64,000 nt of DNA, taken from positions 7,378,001-7,442,000 of the forward strand of contig JAYKYS010000009.1 in the NCBI GenBank assembly GCA_036924285.1, read 5' to 3'. The stretch's first letter is position 1, and each line of letters starts with the position of its first letter. Both the position numbers and the translations under genes were made by a program. Below are positions 22,301-32,594 of this stretch, one piece after another. Origin of the DNA: Asterella californica (taxonomy: Eukaryota; Streptophyta; Marchantiopsida; Marchantiales; Aytoniaceae). The notes under the pieces are model-generated. The model saw nothing but the letters and a program-made list of their open reading frames with translations, had not been told where the DNA came from and ran no database searches.

Positions 22301-23833
22301 TTCGGCGCTAGTGAGTACAGTCACACTGAAGGAATGATAAACCCGGATGATCTTCAAGAAATGGAGGTCGCTCCTGGGAAGAAGCTGAAGCTTTCCAAGG
22401 TGATCGAGGGCCAGCAATTGAAAGACTTTCGAGAACTTCTGACGGAGTTCCAAGATGTCTTTGCATGGACCATAGAAGACATGAAAGACATACCTCGAGA
22501 GTTAGGAGAGCATCGCATTGACTTGTTGGAAGGCGTTGTTCCTGCACGACAGAGGCAGTATCGGCTCAACCCCAAGTACTCGCTTCTGATGAAGGACCAG
22601 ATCGACCAATACCTGAAGGCGGGAGTCATCTTCTCAATACTTAGCAGTGAGTGGGTAGCTCCTATCGTCATCGTGCCGAAGAAGCAGACAGGGAAGATCC
22701 GAGTGTGTCAGGACTTCCGGAAGCTGAACTTGACCACGAAGAAGGATCATCATCCTTTATCATTCACCGACTCTGTGTTAGACCAGGTAGCAGGACATGA
22801 ATTCTACAGCTTCCTGAATGAGTATTCTGGGTACAACCAAGTTTCAATCAGAGAAGAAGACAAGTCGAAAACCACTTTCACTACTGATTGAGACACGTAC
22901 GCGTACAATCAAATGCCGTTTGGTTTGTGCAACGCGCCCGCCACATTCCAGAGATTGATGATTACCATCTTCAAGGAGTATCTTCGCACTTTCATGGAGA
23001 TATTCTTGGATGACTTCTGTGTGTTTGGATCGAAAGAAGACCACCTGATATTCCTAAGGAAGTGTTTTCTGAAGTGTAGAGAACATCGTTTGGCTCTTCT
23101 CCCGGAGAAGTGCTTCTTTGGTATGTCAGAGGGAATTTTGCTAGGACATAGGATTTCCGGAAGAGGTATAGAAGTCGATTGTGCTAAGGTGGAAGTCATC
23201 ATGAAACTCCACCCACCTGCTAACCTGACTCAGTTGAGAAGCTTCCTAGGCAACGTAAGATATTACAGGAGATTTATTGACAGGTACGCAGAGGTAGCAG
23301 GAAGACTCATCAAGTTGCTGAAGAAGGACGAACCCTACATTTGGTCTTCTGAGCAGCAGGAAGAATTCGAAGAAATGAAGAGGCTTCTGTCGGAATCCCC
23401 TGTCCTAAGACCACCTGATTGGGAGAGAGTCTTCCACATTTATGTGGATGTTTTTGCTTTCGTCATAGGGGTGGTGTTGAGTCAGAAAGATGAGAAGAAG
23501 AAGGATTATCCCATCTACTATGCGGAAAGACAACTCAGTGATGCAGAGAAGATGTACTCGACAACTGAAAGGGAGTGTCTTGGCATGATTTACTCTTGTA
23601 GGAAGTTTAGACACTATCTTCTAGCCAACCTGTTTGTCTTTTATGTGGATCATTTTTCTTTGAAACATCTTGTGAAGAAAGCAGATTTGTCTGGTAGGAT
23701 AGCTAGGTAGATTCTCCTACTCCAGGAATTTATTTACACGGTTGAGTACAGGCCTAGAAGACAGCATGTTAATGCTGACTACCTATCCAGATTAGAGACG
23801 AAACGACGAGAAGATGAAGTGGAAGACGAGTTC
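22301..23833 (+). pseudogene. Reverse transcriptase and RNase H of element B (truncated, integrase missing)
   Basis: The RT continues the protease frame. Motif A reads FLNEYSGYNQ: the catalytic Asp is Asn (AAT, 22817-22819). Motif C is intact (IFLDDFCVFG, 23009-23014). Two tryptophan codons have become stops, TGA at 22889-22891 (A has DWGTYAY here) and TAG at 23708-23710 (A has IARWMLLLQ). RNase H shows IYVDVFAFVIG, TTERECLG and YVDHFSLKHL, then NADYLSRL. The frame ends in VEDEF exactly where the 3' LTR starts; the A counterpart continues for about 1.2 kb with integrase. No polypurine tract is seen. Confidence 0.9.
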
Positions 23834-23994
23834 TGTGGTGCCCACAAATTACAGGATGCACAAATTTTTGAAATTTTTAAGAATAATAACTTGTTTGTAT
23901 AACTGAAGAAGCGTTGTTACTTAAGGTTACGTCTTCCTTAACAGGAAGATGATCTTAAGAGCTTTTTGTAATAAGAAGTTGACTTCTTCGGAAG

Positions 23995-24097
23995 ACGACC
24001 GTCTTCGGAAGAGCGTCTTCTCAGTTGCGTCTACAGAAGACGAGAAGACGGCGGAAGATGAGAAGACGACGGAAGACACCTGTCTTCCAGAAGACAG
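23995..24097. repeat. GAAGAC/GTCTTC motif cluster, 3' LTR of B
   Basis: Nine copies in about 100 bp, aligned with the cluster at 12847-12955. Some copies have drifted (GAAGATG, GTCTAC) while others are kept. Confidence 0.8.
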
Positions 24098-25832
24098 CGA
24101 CCGCGAAGGCCAACCACGAGTTTTCGGGTAAAACAGTAGGTGTATCTACTGGGGCGCACCGAATAGGTAGGTAGGTCGGGGAAGACACCTAAGGTCGAAA
24201 ACCCCTAATCTGCGAGGAAGATGCGTAAGGAAGCACATTAGGCACATTCCAACTTCCCGCAGCACAGCGCTTGAGAAGATCGATTGGAGATAGTGAGCTT
24301 CGCGAGTTAGCTTTGAGAGAGGAATTGAGTGAGGACATCGAGGTAGGAGAGAATCAGTTGGCAGCTAGACGAAGGGCGAGACCGAATTGCTGGAGCACAA
24401 ACGACAGAGAACGAAGGCGTTTCTGTGAGCTCCCGAGAAGCTGACATTGGAGAGCAGCGAGTAGAATCGAAGGTGGAATCGAGGCGTGGCAAGAGATTGA
24501 CAGCAGGCGCAGTCGTGAGGAGTCGCATTGGAGCTAGGACCAGAGTCAAGAAGCGCGCGGAGGTCGAAGGCAACTCGGGGAGCAGAAGAAGACTGTAGAG
24601 GTTCTTTCTCCTGTTCTTTCCCCTTCCCACTTCTTCTCGCCTTTTCTTGGTATTCCCCGCGCTTCTTTGATTGTGTGCAAGCAGCCTGATCGATTATCCC
24701 ACCCTCCCCATCTTTCCTATTGAGACATTGGACGCGGAAGCGCTGCCCAATTTCTGTCAGCCATCTCCTTGCTTCTTCCCGAGCTCAATTCGAGCTTCCC
24801 TACACCTCGCCCTCAAATTGGAGACCCCAACTATCAATTTCCCTACCTACTACCTCTCTACCCTTGAAACTTGGAACAGAAGACGATTCGGAAGATGGGA
24901 ACATCTTCGGAAGACGTTTCTTAAGCTTGACTGTCTTCGGAAGATCGTCTTCGAAAGATTGTCTTCGGAAGTCGACTGAATCCAATTCGTATCAAGAGTG
25001 GATTTGTGTTGCTTTGTGTTAAGAGAGGCTTGGTACGAATCCCGAGTGGTGTGGTGAGTTGTTTTGTTATTTCGAGAAGTTGGAAGTCGGGAACTAGGTC
25101 TGTGCCTCCCGGTCTTCCAAGCTTCTCAACTCCACATCTTCCTAGAGAGACTAGAAGACTGGAAGGCTGGCAAAATGAGCGAGAAGACGTGAGGGTCCAT
25201 TCGAGTCTCTTCTGTCCGATCCATAGCAGCCGTCCCTTCTTCTTCCCGAACTTAGAAGAGAGTCGTGAGAATACTTGCTGGCAGAATCTGGAGAGAATGG
25301 TCGAGGGTCATGTCTTCCCGCCGAGCAGCAAGCTTCTCGTGAGTGCGTATGAGATGGTGAGAAGTCAGAAGAACAGAGTGCAATTGTCTTGAGTCTGTTG
25401 TGAGGATAGATTGCGTGTAGGAAGACGAAGACAGGTGAGACCAATGAAGGGAAGTCTGACTTCAGGAAGTCTTCCGAGAAAGACATTGAATCGGAACCTG
25501 TCCCGAGTATCTTCCCAGAGGCCACTGTCACCGCAGGAGCCCGCAACCATCTTCTGAACTTGTCATGCACTTATGTTTTGCGAATCTTGTATCTTCTGAT
25601 AGGAAGTAGGATGTAATGCAAGGTGGGTTGTCTTCTTGGTAATCCATGCGAGGCCTTGCATAGATAGGATTGTTTAGATATAGCTCGGAAGACGAGAGCT
25701 ATCTAGGAAGTACTGTTAGAATCCCGGAAGATGGAGTAGCTGTCTTCTAGAAGACTAGTTTCGTCTTCTGAGAAGCAGAAGCTAGAATGTGGGCACTCGG
25801 GAAGAACTGAGCCTTCAGCTCATAGTAGGTGC

Positions 25833-26884
25833 TTGTGGTTTAGTGCAACAGATCTTCCAGGTATGTCGATGCATCCGCGAGGTTTGGTGTTACCAGCGGC
25901 AGAATTGGCCGAGGCCACTCCTTTCCTCAAGGAGTTGGGTCTCGACTTCTTCCTGTGGGATTGGAACCTCGCAGATCAAGGGCTTCTGGAGGAGGTATGG
26001 GCAGCGTTGCCACCGCGTAACCGTGTACCTGCGAAGGCAGGAGTAGCTCGGGGAAGACCGTCTTCCTGGACTGAAGACTGGTGGCGTAAGACGTTTCACA
26101 GACCTGAGTCCGAGAACCGAGGATATTGGTACGAGAAGAAGATCTTGCCTAGGATCGTAAGTTCGTGGCATGTGCCTGGGAGCACCACCTGCCTTTTTGT
26201 GGAAGACAGACAGGGGAGGAACGGTTGAAAGATAGAATCTTACCGGGAGCCGAAGAAGCGCCTCTTGGCGAAGTTGTTTCTGCATCTCTTTCCCAAGAGG
26301 AAAGCGCAGAAGACAAGGTACTTAGGAGATCAGGACGTGGAGTTCCTGGAATCAGTGTGGGATGACCGAGTGCCCATCTACTGAGACGCGTACATCCACA
26401 ACTACGTACAGACGGAGCTAGCATACTTGGGTACCCCGGCGGGAGGACACTTGACGCCCTTCCTCTGCTACTTGTATGTAGTCATGGGGGATCTTAGGGA
26501 AGACCAGCTGGCAGTGTATGGGTCAACGGAGCGACAGGAGGTGAAGGAGGAGACCTCGGAAGACGATGACCGAGAGGCAGCAGCAACGCCCTCTCCCACT
26601 CTGATGCCACAGCTGAGGCCCGGCTCTCACCAGAAGACGCTTCTGGTGAAGGAAGACGAGTCTAGTGGGTCGGAAGACGCCACGCCACTGAGGAAGATGG
26701 GTCCCAGAAGTGTACCGAGGACACCCATCTCCCTCATTCACTCAGGATCGGAGTCCGACTCGGAAGAAGACCTGCTGAGTACCCGATCGGAGCAGAAGAC
26801 TGCTTCTGCAACGTCTGGGAGTCTTCCGAAGACTCCAGAAGACGAAGGATGGATGGGCGCTCCTGCTGCGATGCGAGGAAGCGC
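25833..26884 (+). pseudogene. LTR-encoded protein of element B, 3' LTR copy, N-terminal half
   Basis: Starts at ATG 25833 and keeps one frame to the insertion point of E at 26884. TGA stops at 26226-26228 and about 26382 are both TGG in the 5' LTR copy. Same motifs as the 5' copy (ELGLDFFLWDW, RPSSWTEDWW, PFLCYLYVVMG) and a Ser/Asp/Lys linker. At 15136-15138, where the 5' copy has TAG, this copy has CAG. The ATG at 25833 gives about 15 extra residues before the shared region and is the best candidate start for the family. Confidence 0.78.
26880..26884 (+). repeat. Left target-site duplication of insertion E (AGCGC)
   Basis: AGCGC here and at 29291-29295. The intact 5' LTR of B has a single corresponding stretch at the same place. 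Confidence 0.65.
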
Positions 26885-28543
26885 TATCGTATAACGTGTT
26901 TTTCTGTCTAGGAATACACGGGGTATATGGCTGTGCAGAGGTATGTGGATTGACAAGGTTGGATCTAGATCTGGATGTTTTTACTCAAATGTTTCACTAT
27001 CTACTCTTCTAGCCTGAGTGACCTTGTATCCGCTCGTCTCAAGTTTAAAGCTTGCTACGATCCAAGGTTACGTATAGGTTGCATAAACTTGTGTTACAAA
27101 CATATCTTTTGTATTCTAACTAAAAATACTCAGATTTGTATTATCTAACTGAAGTTATTCATCTATATCATTGGAAGCCTGACTTCTGAATAGCTCCCCA
27201 GCGACGCTAACTGGCCATCAATCCAACTATCACAACTTCATAGTACAATCAGAAGATACTAAGATCACTCAATCAACTTGATAGAGTATCGATACAACTT
27301 GCTGTACACCCTGGTCTATCAAGTATTCCAGCAAGGTAAAACATGCATACTCCAAAACACTATTCAGATCTCAATATAGCATCAACGGCGGTAGTACCTG
27401 GCAGCTCCGAGAACCCAAACAGCGGCTTAAGACTCATGGTGGCTCCGTTCTTCTTCATCACCGAGAGTTGAAATCAGCCCCACACCTTCCAATGTCGAGT
27501 TGTATGCAGGTATGGCAGTTTTCAGCAACAAACTCCTCTCCAAATTGCTCGAAAAATGATCAAATTGACAATAGATGATACCGAAAAAACCCGAAATTGC
27601 TAATAACAGAAGTATTTTCGAACTTTGAGACCTCAGTCCTTCCAAACCACTCGACCAATGATGATCAAACTTCACAGGAAGCTTGATTGGACCCTTCACT
27701 CCTACCCTGAACAATTTTCAGGTCGAAATCTCAAACCAATTCTCAGATATGGATCAAACCGTAATCTGTGCTAACTTCAGAGCTTTACAGACCCAGGTAC
27801 ATTTGATCCAAGATTCTGAACAAACTACTCGACCATTTGAGGTGAAACTTCCCAAGTATCTTACTGATAAGACATGCTTCAATCCTGCAAAGTTTCACTC
27901 AGAAATTCGAGACAGAATTTAAGCAATAGCAACCTATCCATAGCTATCACAGTTCGCTGTCCCCGCCTTATCCAGTCTGCACTTCTCAACTTCAATCGGT
28001 CGGTTCAGAATCCAATTCGATCAAGAAACTGATGAAATTGATATCAAAACGACCAGCACGTCGTCAGCTCTCCAACCCAACAGACAGCTCCTCAAAACTC
28101 CTCGCGAGTCTCTCGGAACAACCAGAAACGTAGCAGTAGGTACAAATTTCACCCCCTTCCACTCAATCGATCATAACGCGCTCATACTTTCATCAAATCG
28201 ATCGATTCTTCAGCCCAGATTGTAGCCCCGGTTAAGAGCTCTCCAACCATACCCTTCGTTTCGCGAATGGACCTCTGAAGCCTCCAGAAACCACAGAAAC
28301 GTCGCGAGGATCAGCTAGAACACCATTGGTCCAAAAGTGGACCAATAAGAGCAAAAAGAACTTTACTTTTTGTCTTTTCTCCTCTTAACTCTTCCCTTAG
28401 AACGAATTTTTACTCTCCAAGGAGACACAAGACATCAACAACACTCTAAGACCTCAGAAAATCCTTCAGATATGTCGATGGATTCTTCGCGATCCGTAAC
28501 TACACAGAAGCGCTCAACCAGAACGAAACCAGTGAGCCGCAGA

Positions 28544-28978
28544 CTAATACAACGTCAATATTACAACTTGGAAACATTCTACAATAAAAGGTATGACAAA
28601 AGGAAACGGTGAAGCTATCACTCGATTGTAATATTCTTGCCCGAAGTTTCTCACGATCCAAGCCCCATGATTGATCTTCGGTCTGCAATGGCACCGGACA
28701 TCGATCCAAAGATTGAAAGGAACGTTCGATGGATAGTTGAGATCCATTGTTCCTCATAACAAAATGTACACCGTCATATCCCAAGTCTCTCCGTATGTTA
28801 CGATTGGAAGGATCACCGGAAGCTGTAACTCCATCACCCTCCTCATGAACTCATCACCAAAGTACGCAACTAACCACTGTCGAAAGTGATCGCGATGGAT
28901 GCAATGAAGCTTGATGTGAAACGGATTCAGGAAAGGAAGATCCGGAGCCGGTAACACACCTCCGTCCATAACCACCAC
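28544..28978 (-). pseudogene. Hypothetical protein with duplicated module, insertion E
   Basis: A minus-strand frame of 144 codons begins at ATG 28978 and has one internal TGA (28754-28756). The two halves resemble each other: FHIKLHCIHRDHFRQWLVAY with DEFMRRVMELQLPVILPIV in the first, IDVRCHCRPKINHGAWIVRN with QEYYNRVIASPFPFVIPFIV in the second. That pattern suggests an internal duplication. I do not recognise the family. It is the only plausible protein of insertion E and lies 93 nt downstream of a TATAAAA. Confidence 0.45.
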
Positions 28979-29070
28979 TCCTGTAGTTCCTCACTCCTCC
29001 ATGCAGACCACCGAGAACCCTTACGAATCACCCGCTAAGAGAGAATGCCGTATGAACCTTTGACCCACCA

Positions 29071-29077
29071 TTTTATA
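29071..29077 (-). promoter_or_regulatory. TATAAAA upstream of the insertion E reading frame
   Basis: On the minus strand TATAAAA precedes ATG 28978 by about 93 nt, a normal distance for a plant promoter with a short leader. Confidence 0.4.
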
Positions 29078-29290
29078 CACAAATGCGGCGACAAGGACCA
29101 CTAAAGTGAACGCGCACAGATCGATGACTTGGCACGTTCTTCTACCGTGCGATCACTTAAACAGATAATCACAAACGTGGCACTCATCACACCGTTCGGC
29201 GAGTTACGCGATACGGTTCACGAAACACGGAAAAGAAACACAACATAGGTTATACAGGAATTTCACACAGGAGCCGAACCACAACACGAC

Positions 29291-29295
29291 AGCGC
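29291..29295 (+). repeat. Right target-site duplication of insertion E (AGCGC)
   Basis: Partner of 26880-26884. Confidence 0.65.
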
Positions 29296-30592
29296 AAAGA
29301 AGAGAGCCGCTCCTGCCATGAGGAGTCTTCCACCCCGGAAGATGAGAAGAGTAGCTTCTTCTCGTGCGCAGAAGATGAAGGCCGTAGTGGTGGAAGAGGC
29401 TTCCTTGCCTCTGGAAGACGAAGTCGACACCATGGAGCGAATGGTGGAGATGAACTTGTCTTCCGCAGGAAGACGACTGGAGGAGTTCAGTGCCTACTTC
29501 CAGAAGGAGATCCAGCCAGCTATGGAGTTGCTGGAGAAGAGAGCGAGGGCACAGGAGAAGCCCTTACAACCTGGATTCGGCCTGCGCACCTTGCTGCGAC
29601 AGGGGGAAGACCAGAAGAAGACGGAGTCGCTGGAAGCTAACCTCCGCACCACGGAGAAGCTTACAGCCAGGTACAAGGCGGAAGCAGCCGCTTCTGCCAA
29701 GGAGCTGGTGCAGCTTCGGAAGAGCAACCAGGAATTGCAGGCGCGGGTACAGCAGCGCAATCAAGAAGTCACCCTAGTGCGGGAGAAGATCACCGCCCTC
29801 GCAGAAGAGCAGACCATATGGAAGACGCAGCGAGAAGCCGCGGAAGCGCGAGCTGCAGTTGAGAAGACGCAGAGGGAAGCAGCAGAGGCCCGTGCACAGA
29901 AGATGTTGACACAGTCGGTGGAAGCGCTTCGGAAGAAGTTCAACTACACCGCGGGTAGGAAGTTACTTACCTTAGCGAGAGGATGGGACAGCGAGTCCAA
30001 AGCAATGTTGGTGGAATGCCGGGAGAGCATGTTCAGGTACTTGGATAGACAGATAGAAGGAGTGAAGACACTTTATGGTCTTCCCTCGCTTCAGACACCT
30101 GCAACCGCATCTTCCCACGCTCCAGCACCCTCGACTGGATCCGGAATGGAGAAGGAGGAGTTTGATCTCGCTGTGCACTTGGTGGTGACAGCGTTGGAAG
30201 ACGAGAAGACTCCAGAAGACGCCCCGGAAGACAAGATGTCTTCTGGAAGACGGGAAGACGAGCCGTCTTCCCAGGTATTTCGCGTGGAGGAAGCGACTTC
30301 CTCGGATCCCCATGAGGTCCCCTTGGTCCCTAGTCCCGCACCCGTGCCTCAGAAGACGGAAGAAGCACCGGTCGACTCCGCTTCCCAGAAGACGCTTCTG
30401 TCTTCCGAAGCAGAAGCCGAAGCCGAGGAAGACGCAGCAGCAGCGACAGCAGAGCCAGCAAGAGACGATGAGGAGGAAGTCACCTCAGTGACACCCGAGG
30501 TAACTGCAGGGCTTTCTAGCTTATCAGAAGCCGCATTAGGAGCTCCGATAGGAGCAGATCAGGTAGAGATTGCCTCCATGCAATCTGAGTAG
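29291..30592 (+). pseudogene. LTR-encoded protein of element B, 3' LTR copy, C-terminal half
   Basis: Continuation of the frame cut by insertion E; fully open from 29318 to 30592 (424 codons). It contains the LPPRKMRRVASSRAQKM basic patch, an amphipathic segment, a coiled coil of about 110 residues (around 29630-29960: many Glu/Lys/Gln/Ala heptads such as KSNQELQARVQQRNQE), a conserved block FNYTAGRKLLTLARGWD and an acidic Ala/Glu-rich tail ending in a TAG. All the stops of the 5' copy in this half are sense codons here. It is the best-preserved record of the coiled-coil half. Confidence 0.78.
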
Positions 30593-32144
30593 TTAGTAAC
30601 TCCATTAACAAATCCAAATATAGTAAGGTCGAACATGCTATCTTAAGGGTGGCAGTTTTTCCATGTAATATTAGTTAGGACACCATGTGGCAGCATAGGT
30701 AGCGTAGGATGGACAAGGCAGATGACCAATTCGGGCAGGGGAACCGCTTGCATGTGAGGTGACAACCTCCTGTCAGCGCCTCTCTCTACCTGGTGGTCGC
30801 CTCCCCTGGTTCTCACGGCAGCAACATAAGTAGGAAAGCAGAGTAGGAGAGAGAGTTCTGCCAGTTCTGTAGAATTCTGTAGCAACTGAACATACACACC
30901 GATTATACGGACAGGCAGGCGAGACACACTAGAGCAGAGACAGGATAGGGAGTTCTTCGCACTACACCAGTTGTGGGAAACATACAAATAGTCTTGGAAT
31001 ACACCGGAGGGGTCTGCATACTCGTACCAGCAGTGGTTCGAAGATGTAGATAGAAGTAGTGGATAGTCTAGGAACAGGGAACGGCATCCTCGTGCAGTCC
31101 TGTTAGCTAGGCTGGTGTGTCGAGGAGTAGGCGCAGGAAGTAGAGGGAGTGAGCTTCCCAATGTCATTGTGACTTCTTCTCGGGGAATAGATTGTGGATT
31201 TGAGTGCAGAAGCTTTGTCCATGTCTTCTGGATGGTGGGTTCATTGAATTCGCTCCCAATTGTGCATGGGAAGTGTTCTTCTTGAGTGGCGGTGACTGTC
31301 AGCAGTTGTGGAAGTGTAGCTTGACTCGTTCAGTAGAGCACTTGGGATCTACGTACGAACGGTCTTTTGGGTAAGGGATCCCAGAAGACAAAGCAGTCAG
31401 AGCAGCGAAGTGAAGAAGAAAGAAGCCTTCTTCCCGCAACAGAAGACGACATCCTCGAGTAGAAGACGATGCCCCAGTACTCACGTTTGTTGTCTTCCTC
31501 CCCAAACTATTACAAGCAGGGATGGCTTGTTAGTCAGGATCCGGACTAGAAGCCTGTCGGAATCTTAATTTACTCGTTTCATCTTGTTTTCTCTTGTTTG
31601 GATTTTCTCTTCTTTCCCATCTTCTCCCATCTTCCCCATCTTCTTACCTTCTTCTAGTGAGTTTCCGATACTTCTATTGAGCTTCCGTGAAGGTGAATGT
31701 CGTTGTAGTGTTGCAGGAAGACCATTTCCGTAGGCAGAAGCCTGGGAAGGCTACAGGGGGCAAACACCCTGTGAATAATCTAACCCGTTGGAATGTGAGT
31801 GTGAGAATAAGGTGTAACAGCCGAACTAGTCGACTTCTGCGAAGCAAGACACGCTTCTGGAGGTGTCCAGAAGACGAGAATAGCTTCGGGAAGACGGTAT
31901 CGAGAAGACCGGAAGAAGCAACCTGGAAGCAATAAGATCGTCTTCCCGCGCTTCTCTGTGAATAGTTGTGTGATATTGTAATTGGTAGTTGTTTGTTTAG
32001 TTCCAGAGCACCATTTGGCGTGTCTGGAAGACGTGTTGTTTTGTGTGGTTTTGTGAGAAGACGGGATTTCTAGGCAAACCCCGTGTGTTTGTGTGTTTGA
32101 ACAGATCTTAGAACTTAGAGCAGCGTTACTTGTGCATCTCCCTC

Positions 32145-32302
32145 CAAGTGACAGTCTATTCGGTTACTATGCCATGTCATCTGACATGTAGGACTCTATA
32201 TGTCAGCCTCGATGCTACGTAGTGTATGACATAGAGTATCATTTTCAGACTGTGTATGAAGAGCGGGAAATATGTCAGCGATCAAGAAGCACGAGTGATC
32301 TC
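32145..32302. repeat. Left long terminal inverted repeat
   Basis: About 158 bp that match, reversed and complemented, 44733-44891 at roughly four of five positions, including 19-nt exact runs around GCGATCAAGAAGCACG. The match begins at CAAG, 9 bp after the B 3' LTR breakpoint. Repeats of this length at the ends of a DNA segment are typical of Mutator-like elements, but no transposase or 9-bp duplication was found. Confidence 0.75.
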
Positions 32303-32594
32303 AATACATGAATTGTCCCGAAGTGAAAGAAGTAGACAATTCATCGCGCACTACTCACTGGAATGAACGTGATACTCTCAACTCTTTTCAAATTTTAAAT
32401 CATCATGCTACGTCATGTGAAAGTCTGGCTAGCAATGACAGAATTTGAGAGAAATGACATAGAATCTGCTGAAAGCGAGGAGTGTCTCGATGGTATGCAC
32501 TTTGAGGAAATAGAGCAAGAGTTTCACATGGATGCACGGTGTCGTGATGTGAATCATTTCACATAGTAAATGATTCACTTCTCTGTCGGGCGTT
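32303..32594. other. Short interior between left inverted repeat and element C
   Basis: No gene. Holds a perfect 11-bp inverted repeat with an 8-nt loop (32549-32559 and 32568-32578, GTGAATCATTT) just before the C LTR. Confidence 0.4.

Larger units (their letters stand above)
26885..29290 (-). mobile_element. Insertion E: 2.4 kb unclassified element in the B 3' LTR
   Basis: The sequence has no counterpart in the 5' LTR of B, interrupts an otherwise colinear LTR, and is flanked by the 5-bp repeat AGCGC. A 5-bp duplication fits an LTR element or integrase-type transposase. No long LTRs, RT or known transposase were recognised. The ends (TATCGTATAACGTG and, inverted, GTCGTGTTGTGG) are at best weakly inverted repeats. 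On the minus strand there is a TATAAAA followed by a small open frame (28978-28544). The remainder, 26900-28400, shows no convincing gene. Confidence 0.7.
12692..32136 (+). mobile_element. Element B: gypsy element related to A, giant LTRs, no integrase
   Basis: Direct repeats 12692-18567 and 23834-32136 flank a 5.27 kb interior with Asp-type primer site, gag, protease, RT and RNase H. The interior stops after RNase H and the 3' LTR starts at once: integrase and polypurine tract are missing. The LTR (about 5.88 kb) is longer than the interior. The 3' LTR is interrupted by insertion E and seems to lack its last ~65 bp. LTR divergence is about 5 in 60 over a hand-compared stretch, so B is older than A. 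The left flank is copia; no matching target duplication is seen on the right, which suggests loss of the original right junction. GAAGAC is strikingly frequent throughout. Confidence 0.9.
23834..32136 (+). repeat. 3' LTR of element B, split by insertion E
   Basis: Matches the 5' LTR from TGTGGT (23834) to 26884, then from 29291 to 32136 after insertion E. It ends TTACTTGTGCA, about 65 bp short of the 5' LTR end as defined by the primer site, and is followed directly by unrelated DNA of the inverted-repeat element. Contents mirror the 5' copy: GAAGAC cluster near its start, the reading frame in two halves, then the presumed R/U5. Confidence 0.87.
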
